The notes under the pieces were generated by a model. That model made no database searches, was not told where the DNA came from, and was given only the letters and a program-made list of their open reading frames with translations. The position numbers and the translations under genes are program-made. Below, piece by piece: positions 10,776-20,248 of a DNA stretch of 64,000 bases. The DNA is taken from contig NZ_BDCA01000001.1 of NCBI RefSeq assembly GCF_001613265.1, positions 434,001-498,000 on the forward strand, given 5' to 3'. Source of the stretch: Nocardia vermiculata NBRC 100427. Its GTDB lineage: Bacteria > Actinomycetota > Actinomycetes > Mycobacteriales > Mycobacteriaceae. Position 1 is the stretch's first letter. Each line of letters starts with the position of its first letter.

Positions 10776-11852
10776 ATGCCGGTGAGCGAACGCGTCTCCG
10801 CCCGAATCCCCCTGACCCGCAAGCGCAGCTGGGTGCGTCGGTGGTATCTCGGCGGTGCGGCGTTCGTCGCCGCGACCACCCTGATCTCCGGCTGCAGCAC
10901 CGGGGGCGACGACGCCGAGAATGCCATCATCCGCACCACCACCAGCGTCGCGGGCGCGAGTGTCGTAGGCGTCGAGCGGGACACCACCCGGGCATGCGCG
11001 CTGCCGAGTGCGCCGGACCAGGCATCGGGCACCCACACCGTGGCGGATACGCAGGTTCCGGCAGATCCGAAACGGATCGTCGTACTGGATACCGCGGCAC
11101 TGGATTCGGTGTGCGCCGTCGGGCTCTGGGAGCGGGTGGTCGGCGCGACGACGCTGGCCGGGCCGGCGCCGCAGCCGAGCTATCTGGGCACCGGCGTGCT
11201 CGACATCCCGAGTGTCGGCACCGCCGGGTCGATCGATACGGCGAAGATCTCGGAGCTGAAACCGGACCTGATCCTCGGCACGGTGGGTGACGGCGATCTC
11301 ACGACCCTGCGCGACATCGCCCCCACCGTCCTCGTCGAACGGCAGGGCTGGCAGGACGATTTCGCCGCCTACTCCGAGGCACTGGGCCGCGGCACCGCCG
11401 GTACCAAAGCACTCGCCGACTATCGCACCGACGCCCACGACACCGGCGTCGCGATCGCCGCGAACTTCTCCCAAGCCTCGGTGATCCGCTTCTCCGACAA
11501 AGACATTCAAGTCCAGGGCAATGACACCTTCGCCGGGAACGTACTCGCCGACGCCGGAGTCCACCGGCCCGAGGCCCAACGCGGCCCGTCCTACACGGTC
11601 ACCGACCTGTCGTCGCAGCAGCAGCGCAACAAGGTCGAGGGCGACATCATCTACCTGATGTTCAACGGCGAGAACGGTAAGAGCCATGCCGAATCAGTCA
11701 TGCGCGGCGACGACTGGAAGAAACTCGGCGCCGTCTCCGATAAACGCGACTTCGCCGTCGACGACACCATCTGGAACGGGTCGGGTGTCACGGCCGCGCG
11801 GGCGATCCTCGACGATCTACGCAATTCGCTGAACGGGTACGTCACCGACTGA
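10776..11852 (+). CDS. fecB: iron-siderophore ABC transporter substrate-binding lipoprotein (FecB-like)
   Basis: 358 residues. The N-terminus has a basic leader, a hydrophobic core ([18 protein letters not shown]) and a lipobox ISGC, so it should be a lipoprotein anchored outside the membrane. The mature part is a PeriPBP-type helical-backbone binding protein: [19 protein letters not shown] opens the first lobe, and [15 protein letters not shown] and [18 protein letters not shown] follow. This family delivers Fe(III)-siderophores to an ABC importer; no permease or ATPase genes are adjacent. M. tuberculosis FecB (Rv3044), also divergent from ctaD, is the positional match. No IdeR-like iron box was recognised upstream. 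Confidence 0.88.
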   Translation: MPVSERVSARIPLTRKRSWVRRWYLGGAAFVAATTLISGCSTGGDDAENAIIRTTTSVAGASVVGVERDTTRACALPSAPDQASGTHTVADTQVPADPKRIVVLDTAALDSVCAVGLWERVVGATTLAGPAPQPSYLGTGVLDIPSVGTAGSIDTAKISELKPDLILGTVGDGDLTTLRDIAPTVLVERQGWQDDFAAYSEALGRGTAGTKALADYRTDAHDTGVAIAANFSQASVIRFSDKDIQVQGNDTFAGNVLADAGVHRPEAQRGPSYTVTDLSSQQQRNKVEGDIIYLMFNGENGKSHAESVMRGDDWKKLGAVSDKRDFAVDDTIWNGSGVTAARAILDDLRNSLNGYVTD

Positions 11853-11910
11853 ACGGGGACATTCGACCCTGACTCTCCGACCGGTGCTGCGCTCGGTGGG
11901 CAGCTGAACC

Positions 11911-12345
11911 TCACCGGCGCCGTGGCGTGCGACGAGGGTCGTCTCCGGCCGCTCGCGGACGCAGTGCGTAGGCGGGCACCAGTTGATCGGTGAGATGCAG
12001 TGGGGCGCGGCCGTCGGCGTAGCTCACCGCGAAGTTGACCCGGCCCATCCAATCGCCGGCGAAGGTCGGCACCCAATGAGTAAGCGTCCCCGGCCGCTCC
12101 CCTGTCATATCCAGCCCGGCCCCGTTGACATGCCTGGGCGCGCCCGGGTCCCGGATCAGGATCGCATCCAGGCGCACCCACACCGGCTTCGGCGGTTGCA
12201 CCAGCACGCGGTAGTAGTAGCCCAGCTCATTGGGATACTGCAGCTCGGGTGCAGTCCCCTCGGTCCGCGGAATATCGGCCGGAAGCGGCCGCGCCTCCTG
12301 CGCTGCCCGCTCCCCTGCCACCTCCCAACCAGAACTCGAACACAT
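11911..12345 (-). CDS. hypothetical protein, 144 residues
   Basis: Not recognised. The central part (ELGYYYRVLVQPPKPVWVRLDAILIRDPG ... WVPTFAGDWMGRVNFAVSYADG) has alternating hydrophobic/aromatic strands typical of a small beta-rich fold, and the C-terminus ends in an Arg-rich tail. No signal peptide or membrane segment. The GC and codon usage fit a real gene better than its opposite-strand alternatives. ATG at 12345 has no clear ribosome binding site. It lies tail to tail with fecB and head to head with the MerR gene. Coding status moderately likely; function unknown. Confidence 0.45.
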   Translation of the reverse strand: MCSSSGWEVAGERAAQEARPLPADIPRTEGTAPELQYPNELGYYYRVLVQPPKPVWVRLDAILIRDPGAPRHVNGAGLDMTGERPGTLTHWVPTFAGDWMGRVNFAVSYADGRAPLHLTDQLVPAYALRPRAAGDDPRRTPRRR

Positions 12346-12495
12346 ATTCGAACAATACCGCCCGGTCGGCCTCGTTTACATCTCCCCCTGGTTTCCCCAC
12401 AGACGCGGTGGCGTGTGGTGGGCAAAGATCGCGGGCACGAGACCTCGACGCTATGGTCAGAGTTCCAGCGTCGCACCACGTTGAAGGATATCGAG

Positions 12496-12861
12496 ATGCG
12501 TATCGGAGAACTGGCCGATCTCACCGGCGCCAGTGCCCGGTCCCTGCGCTACTACGAGCAACAGGGTCTGCTGGCTCCGCAGCGTACCGACAACGGTTAC
12601 CGCACCTACGATCGGCAGGACGCCGTGCGGGTCGCGAACATCAAAAGACTCCTGGATGCGGGACTCACCCTGGACGACGTGCGCCCCGCCCTGAAGAAGG
12701 GCTGCCTGGACGTGCCGCTGCGGCAATCGCCTTTCTGCAACGAGCAGTTGAGTGTGGCCTCCGACCGGCTGACCACACTCGATAATCGGATCGCCGCGCT
12801 GCAGCGGCTACGGGAACGGTTGGCCAAGCACATCGACGAGACGATGGCCGACCAGGCTTGA
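12496..12861 (+). CDS. MerR family transcriptional regulator
   Basis: 121 residues. The winged helix-turn-helix MRIGELADLTGASARSLRYYEQQGLL at the N-terminus is the MerR hallmark, continued by the wing QRTDNGYRTYDRQDAVRVANI and a C-terminal dimerisation coiled coil (SDRLTTLDNRIAALQRLRERLAKHI). There is no extended effector domain; two cysteines (CLDVPLRQSPFC) sit between HTH and coil and might sense metal or redox (speculative). ATG 12496 is preceded by GAAGGA at a good distance. The F420-dependent enzyme gene begins 27 nt downstream behind a promoter with a 19-bp spacer, the geometry MerR activators act on. Confidence 0.9.
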   Translation: MRIGELADLTGASARSLRYYEQQGLLAPQRTDNGYRTYDRQDAVRVANIKRLLDAGLTLDDVRPALKKGCLDVPLRQSPFCNEQLSVASDRLTTLDNRIAALQRLRERLAKHIDETMADQA

Positions 12862-12888
12862 CCATGACGCTGGTGTCAAGGTCATAGC
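12858..12888 (+). promoter_or_regulatory. MerR-type promoter (19-bp spacer) before the Ddn-like gene
   Basis: TTGACC at 12858-12863 and CATAGC at 12883-12888 form plausible -35 and -10 boxes 19 bp apart, longer than the usual 17. Between them is an inverted repeat CTTGAC (12857-12862) / GTCAAG (12875-12880). This long spacer with a dyad is the arrangement that MerR regulators untwist. It overlaps the merR stop codon, and transcription would start close to the next gene's ATG at 12898, so the mRNA may be leaderless. Confidence 0.45.
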
Positions 12889-13377
12889 GTGCGTGCCATG
12901 GTCGCAGACATTAACGATTGGAACGAACGAATCATCGCCGAATTCCGGGCGAACGCCGGTCAGGTGCACTGGAATACCGACGACGACATCGCCGCGGGCC
13001 GCCCCGTCCCACCCCCGCTTGCAGGCTTCGACACCCGGTGTGGTGTACCGATTCTCCTGGTACACCACATGGGCGCCAAGACCGGACGCCAGCGAACCAA
13101 CCCGATGATGTATCAGCCAGTTGGCGAGGACTTCGCTGTCTTCGCCACCTACGGCGGCAGCCCACACCACCCTGCGTGGTATCGAAACCTGACCGCCAAT
13201 CCGCGCGCCACCGTCGAGGTGGGCAGGGAGACAATCTCGGTCACGGCCCGGCTCGCCACCGGGGCCGAGCGCGAACGAATCTGGGCCGCACAAGTATCGC
13301 TCGTGCCGACATTCGCAGAGTTCGAGGCGGCAGCCGACAGACAGATCCCGGTCATCGTGCTCGAACGCAATTCCTAG
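12889..13377 (+). CDS. F420-dependent nitroreductase-family oxidoreductase (Ddn-like)
   Basis: 162 residues, split-barrel FMN/F420-binding fold of the deazaflavin-dependent nitroreductase family. Family landmarks are VPILLVHHMGAKTGRQRTNPMMY (cofactor phosphate-binding loop, about residues 54-76), FAVFATYGGSPHHPAWYRNLTANP (about 83-106) and VTARLATGAERERIW. Members use reduced F420 on quinones, nitro compounds and similar acceptors. Start may be GTG 12889 or ATG 12898; the latter would suit a leaderless transcript. It follows a MerR regulator, so inducible expression is likely. Confidence 0.87.
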   Translation: MRAMVADINDWNERIIAEFRANAGQVHWNTDDDIAAGRPVPPPLAGFDTRCGVPILLVHHMGAKTGRQRTNPMMYQPVGEDFAVFATYGGSPHHPAWYRNLTANPRATVEVGRETISVTARLATGAERERIWAAQVSLVPTFAEFEAAADRQIPVIVLERNS

Positions 13378-13422
13378 ATCGCTCGTGTGAGAACGGACCG
13401 CGCCGACTGGTCGGACCGGCCA

Positions 13423-13469
13423 TGCTGCCGGCCTGTTCGAAGACTGGGACGCAGTCAGGGCCGGCAGCA
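13423..13469. terminator. bidirectional terminator between Ddn-like gene and nrdF
   Basis: TGCTGCCGGCC (13423-13433) pairs perfectly with GGCCGGCAGCA (13459-13469). The 25-nt loop holds a smaller stem GACTG/CAGTC, so the structure can stack into one long hairpin. It lies between two convergent genes. Confidence 0.7.
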
Positions 13470-13495
13470 CATCGTGGCCAGGTTGGTGCGGCGCC

Positions 13496-14819
<1,324 letters not shown>

Positions 14820-15293
14820 TCACCCCAAGTAGGGCTCGGTCCGCCGCTCGGCATGGTGCCGCAATCGGAGTCGCACAGTCGGATGCACCGGGACGGATTC
14901 GAGTTCCGCCATCGTCACGAACCTCACCGATGTCGATTCGTCCGACACCTGAATCGTCCCGCCCAGAACCCGACCGTAGTAGACCACCGCGAACTCTTGG
15001 CGCACCTCACCGTCGGAGTACTCGATGACATGGTCCGGGTCGGTATAGATTCCGAGCAGCCCGGTGACTTCTATTTCGAGGCCGGTTTCTTCTCTCGTCT
15101 CTCGCACAGCACATTCGGACAGAGTCTCGCCAACCTCCATGATCCCGCCAGGCAACGACCAGTTGCCGGAGTCACCGCGCCGTTGCATGAGCACCCGACC
15201 GGAATCATCGACAACGAGCGCGGAAGCTCCCGGTTTCAGAGAGTTGGGTACAGGGGCACCCGGCTCTTTGTAATAGTCACGCCGTGAGCCCAC
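14820..15293 (-). CDS. NUDIX hydrolase, small
   Basis: 157 residues from GTG 15293 (VGSRRDYYKEPGAPVPNSL). A complete Nudix box is visible: GGIMEVGETLSECAVRETREETGLEI, GX5EX7REXXEEXG. The rest is the plain Nudix fold with the ADP-ribose-pyrophosphatase-like phrase VLMQRRGDSGNWSLPGG. Substrate unknown; mutator-type nucleotide sanitation is one option. Its first codons overlap the end of the upstream regulator gene by 17 bp, so the two are translationally coupled. This regulator-NUDIX pairing recurs in actinomycetes and suggests a signalling or nucleotide-sensing unit (inference). Confidence 0.88.
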   Translation of the reverse strand: MGSRRDYYKEPGAPVPNSLKPGASALVVDDSGRVLMQRRGDSGNWSLPGGIMEVGETLSECAVRETREETGLEIEVTGLLGIYTDPDHVIEYSDGEVRQEFAVVYYGRVLGGTIQVSDESTSVRFVTMAELESVPVHPTVRLRLRHHAERRTEPYLG

Positions 15294-16041
15294 GGTTCTC
15301 CCCTGCCGGATACGGCGTGGCAGTTCCCCAAATCTGCTCGAACTGGCCGGAGAACGATTCGAATATCCCGTGCGGAGACAGCTTCCGCAGGTGCAGTGCA
15401 GTGTGCTGATATCCACGGGCACCGAACAAATAGGGGGTCACGATCATCTCGTCATCGAATCGGAAGATGGAGTTGTACAGGTGCGTGGTGTGCAGGCCGA
15501 TCGCACATCGTGGGGTGTCGGTGAGCGGTCCCAGCATGGACAACGCGTTGCGTATACGGCCCGGCAGCGTCCCGCCCATCTGTTCCAGCGTGTCCCGTTC
15601 CCTGACATGTTCACAGTCCGGGTCGGCGAAACCAAGCCGTACCTCGCATCCAGCACGGCATTTGGCCGCCATCACCTCGGATGCTTCAGGCAGTAGTTCG
15701 AGCACGAACGGGTATGCGTATCCCATGATGTCGATCCGCTGAGTCGCCTTATGCACCAACGAAATCCACAGATCGTTCGGTATCTCCGCGCGGTGGGCAT
15801 AAGCACTGAGCACCTCAGCGGTCGCGGGTGCCCCTACTTGCTTGTCCGGGCGTGCGGACGGCCACAACGTCTCTTCGGTTTCACCGAGGAGTTCAGCTAC
15901 CCGCACTCGCGTTCCGCGGTGCGGAACCCGACCGGCGCGCCATCGGTTGACGGTTTTCACGTCGACGCCCGCCTTGTCCGCCAGATCTGAAGAGCTGAAC
16001 CCGGACCTGAGCATTGCCGTCTCCAGCCGCTGCTGAGCCAT
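15277..16041 (-). CDS. XRE-type regulator with PLD-like C-terminal domain
   Basis: 254 residues. An N-terminal helix-turn-helix (LRSGFSSSDLADKAGVDVKTVNRWRAGRVPHRGTR, about residues 10-45) is followed by a ~180-residue domain resembling the DUF5919/phospholipase D-like sensor seen in many Streptomyces and Nocardia regulators (KATQRIDIMGYAYPFVLELLP, CRAGCEVRLGFADPDCEHV). The catalytic HKD pair of true PLDs is not evident, so it is likely a ligand-binding domain. ATG 16041 (MAQQRLETAML) starts directly at the HTH; the 33 codons upstream do not. It precedes and overlaps the NUDIX gene and diverges from a small-gene pair. Confidence 0.82.
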   Translation of the reverse strand: MAQQRLETAMLRSGFSSSDLADKAGVDVKTVNRWRAGRVPHRGTRVRVAELLGETEETLWPSARPDKQVGAPATAEVLSAYAHRAEIPNDLWISLVHKATQRIDIMGYAYPFVLELLPEASEVMAAKCRAGCEVRLGFADPDCEHVRERDTLEQMGGTLPGRIRNALSMLGPLTDTPRCAIGLHTTHLYNSIFRFDDEMIVTPYLFGARGYQHTALHLRKLSPHGIFESFSGQFEQIWGTATPYPAGENRGLTA

Positions 16042-16054
16042 GCCCGCAAGAGTA

Positions 16055-16084
16055 GAAGACATCCAGGGCGTTCGAAGTGTCTTC
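16055..16084. promoter_or_regulatory. inverted repeat between the XRE gene and small-gene pair
   Basis: GAAGACA (16055-16061) and TGTCTTC (16078-16084) form perfect 7-bp arms separated by 16 bp, 14 bp upstream of the XRE start. A candidate autoregulatory operator; no experimental match known to me. Confidence 0.4.
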
Positions 16085-16209
16085 CAATATGTCCTCAGCA
16101 CAGTTCCAGCGTCCCCGGCCTGCCAATACCTTCGGTCCAAGCCTCCGGGCCGGCTGCCTACTCGCCGGTCCGGGGTGCCTTACCAAGCAGACCGACCACA
16201 GGGGTTGCC

Positions 16210-16488
16210 ATGAACACCAACGAGGCAGGTTCACCAAGACGACGCACAAGGCTTCACATATTTCCGGGCGGCATACTCGAAACTGCCGACTACGGCGACG
16301 ACGACTGCGGCGGCTTCTACCTTGAGTTCTCTGCACACACTCTGCCGCAACGTGTTCCACGTACAGAGACCATGCAACAAGTCGCCTCCGCCGACTCCGA
16401 GACGTGCCGTCGGGTGCTCCGGTTGCTACACGTGTGGGACCGACCGGACCGAGATCTCCCGGCGGCCGAAGACGGGTGTTCCGCGTGA
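16210..16488 (+). CDS. small hypothetical protein, 92 residues
   Basis: Not recognised. Soluble, with the phrase LHIFPGGILETADYGDDDCGGFYLEFSAHTLP followed by a helical segment (DSETCRRVLRLLHVWDRPD). No signal peptide. Reality of the gene is supported by its stop codon TGA (16486-16488) overlapping the ATG of the next small gene (TGATG), a coupling seldom seen by chance. It is read away from the XRE regulator gene, across a shared intergenic region containing an inverted repeat. Confidence 0.5.
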   Translation: MNTNEAGSPRRRTRLHIFPGGILETADYGDDDCGGFYLEFSAHTLPQRVPRTETMQQVASADSETCRRVLRLLHVWDRPDRDLPAAEDGCSA

Positions 16489-16709
16489 TGCTTACGCTCG
16501 GATGGACCGTTGTCATCGGTCTACCGCTGAGCGTCGTCGGGTGGGCTCTCTTCCCCTACCAGGGCCAGTCCGACACGAAAGTCGATGACGCCGAGACTTC
16601 CCGGTCCACAGGCGGACTCGACATCCTCCGCAAACGCTCCGACGATGAAGCAGACGATCGAACCGGCGGCACCCGTCCAGAGTTCCGCCTCCGGCGATTC
16701 ATTCGTTGA
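16488..16709 (+). CDS. small membrane protein, 73 residues
   Basis: Begins MLTLGWTVVIGLPLSVVGWALFPYQG: one transmembrane segment at residues 1-23, followed by a charged cytoplasmic or exported tail (SDTKVDDAETSRSTGG, LDILRKRSDDEADD). No family recognised. Its ATG overlaps the stop of the preceding 92-residue gene. The 3' end overlaps the convergent hydrolase gene by 11 bp. Likely expressed with its partner; function unknown. Confidence 0.5.
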   Translation: MLTLGWTVVIGLPLSVVGWALFPYQGQSDTKVDDAETSRSTGGLDILRKRSDDEADDRTGGTRPEFRLRRFIR

Positions 16710-17367
16710 GCAGTAGTTCGGCAACAGCCTCCGGGTCTTCGTGCATGGCGTCGTGGCCGGTCGGGAGATCGTGAACCTGCCACTGCGGGTCGGCCAGGAG
16801 CCGGGTGCGAAGGCCGGCGAAAGGCGTCTGGCCTGCCCATCCTGTGCAGTAGACGAACTCCTTGCGCGGGACTTCGGCAAAGATTCCCGTGAGCCGGACC
16901 GTCTGCGTGATCGAGGCGAGCGGGTGCGGACGGCGGCGGGGGTCACCTCCGGCGGGCGGGGAGACCGAATAGCCGGTGCTCGCGGCGCCGGCTGCGTACA
17001 CCTCGCGGAAGTGCTCGTTCGTTGCCGACCAGCATGATTCGCCATCGCGTGGGACGTAGGCATCGAGGTGGACCAGGCGGGCGACCCGGCCGTGGGCGCG
17101 GTCGGCCGCTGCGGCGATCACCATACCGCCGTAACTGTGGCCGACCAGCGTCACGTCGGTGATGCCGGAGCGATCGAAGTGCCGCAGGACGTCTTGGGCG
17201 TGGGTGTCGAGGTTAGCCGTCGCCACCGTCGCTGCGTCGTCTTCCGGCCGAAGACCGGTGAGGGTCAGGGAGTGAACGGTGTGACCGGCCTGTTCCAGTA
17301 GCGGGATCACCGCCTCGAACGTCCAAGCGCCCTTCCAGCCACCGGGCACGAGCACGAATGTAGTCAT
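16699..17367 (-). CDS. alpha/beta hydrolase
   Basis: 222 residues. Oxyanion start FVLVPGGWKGAWTFEAVIPLLEQAGH, nucleophile elbow VTLVGHSYGGMVIAA (serine about residue 78), and C-terminal catalytic histidine in DLPTGHDAMHEDPE. It belongs to the compact esterase/EstC-like branch related to plant methylesterases. Substrate unknown. The ATG at 17367 is divergent from an AraC-type regulator whose start lies 116 bp away, so that regulator probably controls this gene. Confidence 0.88.
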   Translation of the reverse strand: MTTFVLVPGGWKGAWTFEAVIPLLEQAGHTVHSLTLTGLRPEDDAATVATANLDTHAQDVLRHFDRSGITDVTLVGHSYGGMVIAAAADRAHGRVARLVHLDAYVPRDGESCWSATNEHFREVYAAGAASTGYSVSPPAGGDPRRRPHPLASITQTVRLTGIFAEVPRKEFVYCTGWAGQTPFAGLRTRLLADPQWQVHDLPTGHDAMHEDPEAVAELLLNE

Positions 17368-17483
17368 GTGACTTCCTTCGGTTTCGAGCTGTTTCGCCGA
17401 GACCTGCTGCCGCGACGATCATTTCGTACGGAGAAAGTGTCGCCAGATCACCTCGTGGCTTGCTACCGATAGAATGCCAACTG

Positions 17484-18329
17484 ATGCCTGTTCCCCGCCA
17501 ACCTCCTCCGGATACCGGCGTGACCTCACATCTATGGCCGTCGGGTGGGCGCCACCGCTGGCCTTCCGGCAAAGCGAGCGCAGTGCAGTCGCACGCCCGC
17601 GGCCATCTGGTCTACGCAGCCGACGGTGTTCTGGCGGTGCATACCGAGCACGGCACATCGATCGTTCCCGCCAATCGGGTTGCCTGGACCCCTGCGGGTT
17701 TCACGCACTACCACCGCGCCCACGGCGAGACCGATATGCGGATCGCGTTTCTCCCACCTTCGCTCGCCCGGCTGGTACCGGACCATCCGGCCGTGTTCAC
17801 CGCTTCTGGACTCGCCCGCGAGGTGCTGCTCACCCTGACCGGCCCCCGCAACTACGACGCCGCTACGCCCGGCTACAACCGCACCGCCCGCACTCGCCTG
17901 CTCCGCGTCCTGGTCGACGAACTCCACGAAGCCCACGAACAGCCACTGCAGCTGCCGGAGCCACGCGACGACCGTTTGCGAGCCGTTGCCCGGATCCTGC
18001 ACGAGACACCATCGGACAACGCCACGCTGGCGGAACTGGGGGCAACGGTCGGGGCCGGTGCACGCACTCTCAGCCGACTGTTCCGCACCGAACTCAGCAT
18101 GTCGTTCTACGAGTGGCGTACCCAGCTACGCATCTACCACGCGCTCGTACTCCTCGCCGACGGCCACGACACCACCTACACCGCGCATGCCTGCGGCTGG
18201 GCCAATCCCAGCAGTTTCATCGCGGCGTTCACGGCCGTCATCGGCACCACTCCGGGCCGCTACCGCACCGGCCGTCCGAGCGCCGCCGACACGGCTCAGC
18301 TCCCGAGAGCCGGCGAGCGCTCCGAATGA
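17484..18329 (+). CDS. AraC family transcriptional regulator
   Basis: 281 residues from ATG 17484 (MPVPRQPPPDTGV). The N-terminal cupin-like sensor runs to about residue 120 (QSHARGHLVYAADGVLAVHTEHG, a typical first beta-strand pair with His). The C-terminal double HTH contains DNATLAELGATVGAGARTLSRLFRTELSMSFYEWRTQLRIYHAL and TYTAHACGWANPSSFIAAFTAVIGTTPGRYR, the AraC signature. Divergent from the alpha/beta hydrolase, the likely target. An in-frame ATG at 17460 is an alternative start. Confidence 0.9.
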   Translation: MPVPRQPPPDTGVTSHLWPSGGRHRWPSGKASAVQSHARGHLVYAADGVLAVHTEHGTSIVPANRVAWTPAGFTHYHRAHGETDMRIAFLPPSLARLVPDHPAVFTASGLAREVLLTLTGPRNYDAATPGYNRTARTRLLRVLVDELHEAHEQPLQLPEPRDDRLRAVARILHETPSDNATLAELGATVGAGARTLSRLFRTELSMSFYEWRTQLRIYHALVLLADGHDTTYTAHACGWANPSSFIAAFTAVIGTTPGRYRTGRPSAADTAQLPRAGERSE

Positions 18330-18376
18330 CGATGCGGCGCGGCCATCTCCGATGAAGGTCGGACCGACGGAGCGTC

Positions 18377-19885
18377 TCAGATCCCCAGGACGATCTTCGC
18401 GGTCGTGAAGTAGATGATCAGCCCGGTTGCATCGACCAGTGTCGTCACCATGGGTGCGGAGATAACCGCGGGGTCGATGCGTAGCTTCTTGGCCAGCAGT
18501 GGCATCGTGCCCCCGATGGTGGCGGCCCAGCCGCAGATGATCACGAGCGTGATTCCCACGACCAGCGCTATCTGGGTGCCGACGAATGCGGTGCCGATGA
18601 CGACGCCGACCACGGCGAGCATCGCGCCGAGCACCAGGCCGACCCGGCATTCGCGCCAGATCACCTTGAACAGGTCCGATACTCGCACCTCGCCGACGGC
18701 CAGGGCGCGCACGCAGGAGGTCGCCGCCTGCGCGCCGGCATTACCGCCCGCGCCGATCAGCAGTGGGATGAACAACGCCAGATGCGCGGCCTGCGCCAGG
18801 GTTGCCTCGAATGCATCGGTGACTGTCACCGTCAAGGTGGCCGCGACCAGCAGCAACAGCAGCCACATGGCACGGTAGCGGGCCAGCTGGAACACTCCGG
18901 CGGCCATGTAGTGCCCGGCCCACGGGCTGGCACCGGCCTGGCGTGCCATGTCCTCGCTGTCGGCGGCCTCGATCACCTCGACCGCGTCGTCGATGGTGAG
19001 CAGACCGACCAGGCGGTCCTCACTGTCGACGACCGGCAGGTTGATCAGGTTGGTTTCGCGCATCAGCCGGGCCGCCTTCTCCGCGGCATCGGTGGCGCGG
19101 GCGAAAACCGGTTCGGTGACGGTGAGTTCGGTGAGCGGGGTGCTCGGATCGCTGAGGACCAGCTCCCGCATCTCGACCACACCCGTGAGCCGGCGCCCGT
19201 CGTCCACTACCGGCAGGGTGTACACGGTTTCTGCGTGCGCACCCTTGGCCCGGACCACACCGAGGGCCTCCGCGGCGGTCAGATCACGGTGCAGTGCAAC
19301 GACTTCGGGGGTCATGAAGCGCCCGGCCGAACCCTCCGGATAGCCGAGCAGGGCGGCAGTCATCCGCCGTTCCCGCGGGCTCAACCCGGCGAGGACCTTC
19401 TTGGCGACGGTGGCCGGGGCCTCGCGCAGCATCCGCGCGCGGTCGTCCGGGTCCATCCCTTCGACCAGTTCGCGGAAGCTCTGATCCCGCAGGCCGGACA
19501 GGATCTGCTGCTGGTCGACGGGCTCGAGCTCCTCGAAGACCTCCAGCGCCCGGTCCTTGTCCAGCAGGCGGAACGCGAGCCCAGCGTCGACGGCGTTCAT
19601 GCGAGCCAACTCGTCGGCGATGCGGTGCGGGGCGTGCTCGTCCAGCCAGGTCAGCACGGCGCCGACATCGCGGTCGTCGATGAGTTCACGCAGGGAGGTC
19701 CGGTCCGAAGAAGATTGTGTCACAGCGTTTTCCGTAGCGTCGGTGTCATCGGTCTCGATCTCGGTGACAACGTCGCTCGCCGTGGAGTCCACGGCAGCCA
19801 CGCTGTCGACCGCGGCCGGATCCACCGGACGGTCATCCGGGTCACCAGGGCGTACGGGCGCAGCAAAGTACAGGTCGGTCGACAT
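18377..19885 (-). CDS. mgtE: magnesium transporter MgtE
   Basis: 502 residues. After a disordered acidic N-terminus (about 60 residues) come the MgtE N domain (LRELIDDRDVGAVLTWLDEHAPHRIADELARM), two CBS domains (GRFMTPEVVALHRDL ... TVTEPVFARATDAAEKAARLM), and five membrane helices (YRAMWLLLLLVAATLTVTVTDAF through ATGLIIYFTTAKIVLGI). The pore motif region LFIPLLIGAGGNAGAQA is present. A Mg2+-gated dimeric channel. No Mg riboswitch could be confirmed in the leader. It lies alone between an AraC gene and the toxin-antitoxin locus. Confidence 0.95.
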   Translation of the reverse strand: MSTDLYFAAPVRPGDPDDRPVDPAAVDSVAAVDSTASDVVTEIETDDTDATENAVTQSSSDRTSLRELIDDRDVGAVLTWLDEHAPHRIADELARMNAVDAGLAFRLLDKDRALEVFEELEPVDQQQILSGLRDQSFRELVEGMDPDDRARMLREAPATVAKKVLAGLSPRERRMTAALLGYPEGSAGRFMTPEVVALHRDLTAAEALGVVRAKGAHAETVYTLPVVDDGRRLTGVVEMRELVLSDPSTPLTELTVTEPVFARATDAAEKAARLMRETNLINLPVVDSEDRLVGLLTIDDAVEVIEAADSEDMARQAGASPWAGHYMAAGVFQLARYRAMWLLLLLVAATLTVTVTDAFEATLAQAAHLALFIPLLIGAGGNAGAQAATSCVRALAVGEVRVSDLFKVIWRECRVGLVLGAMLAVVGVVIGTAFVGTQIALVVGITLVIICGWAATIGGTMPLLAKKLRIDPAVISAPMVTTLVDATGLIIYFTTAKIVLGI

Positions 19886-20248
19886 AACAGAACCTCGGCA
19901 TACAGCGAAGTGGGTACGGAATCACGGATGACACCGCGGGGCACCGACCTCGCTACCGAACGTTCTACCGGCAGATCAGGAGGACGGTGCCGCGCGGTGT
20001 TCGACTCGGGGGCTCGCTACGCACAGCTACCCACCTCCTCGTCTCGGCAACTACACCGTCAGGAAATTTCATTCGTCTCGATGCCGCTCCGGCATCGGAT
20101 AACCAGCGCCGTCGCATGATCATCGGAATGGACACACAGTGCCCGAGTGCAGGCTACACCTCTTTGCACCGAAATGCCGAACGGAGAACCTGGCAACTTC
20201 CTTCGATAACCACTTGGCAAGACTTCTGAAAAAGTTCAGAATAGACAG
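19886..20248. other. intergenic region between mgtE and the antitoxin gene
   Basis: 363 bp holding the 5' leader of mgtE on the minus strand and, near 20224-20241, a dyad next to the antitoxin start. The part at 20030-20250 is AT-richer than its surroundings. I compared the leader with the M-box consensus by eye and could not match it. No convincing gene. Confidence 0.6.
20224..20241 (+). promoter_or_regulatory. dyad operator of the toxin-antitoxin pair
   Basis: TTCTGAA AAAG TTCAGAA: perfect 7-bp arms around 4 nt, ending 7 nt before the antitoxin GTG. Position and symmetry suit an autoregulatory antitoxin site. Confidence 0.5.

Noticed and set aside
19886-20120. Possible Mg2+ M-box riboswitch before mgtE
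   Set aside because: The leader does not show the conserved M-box core by eye. A covariance-model scan would decide.
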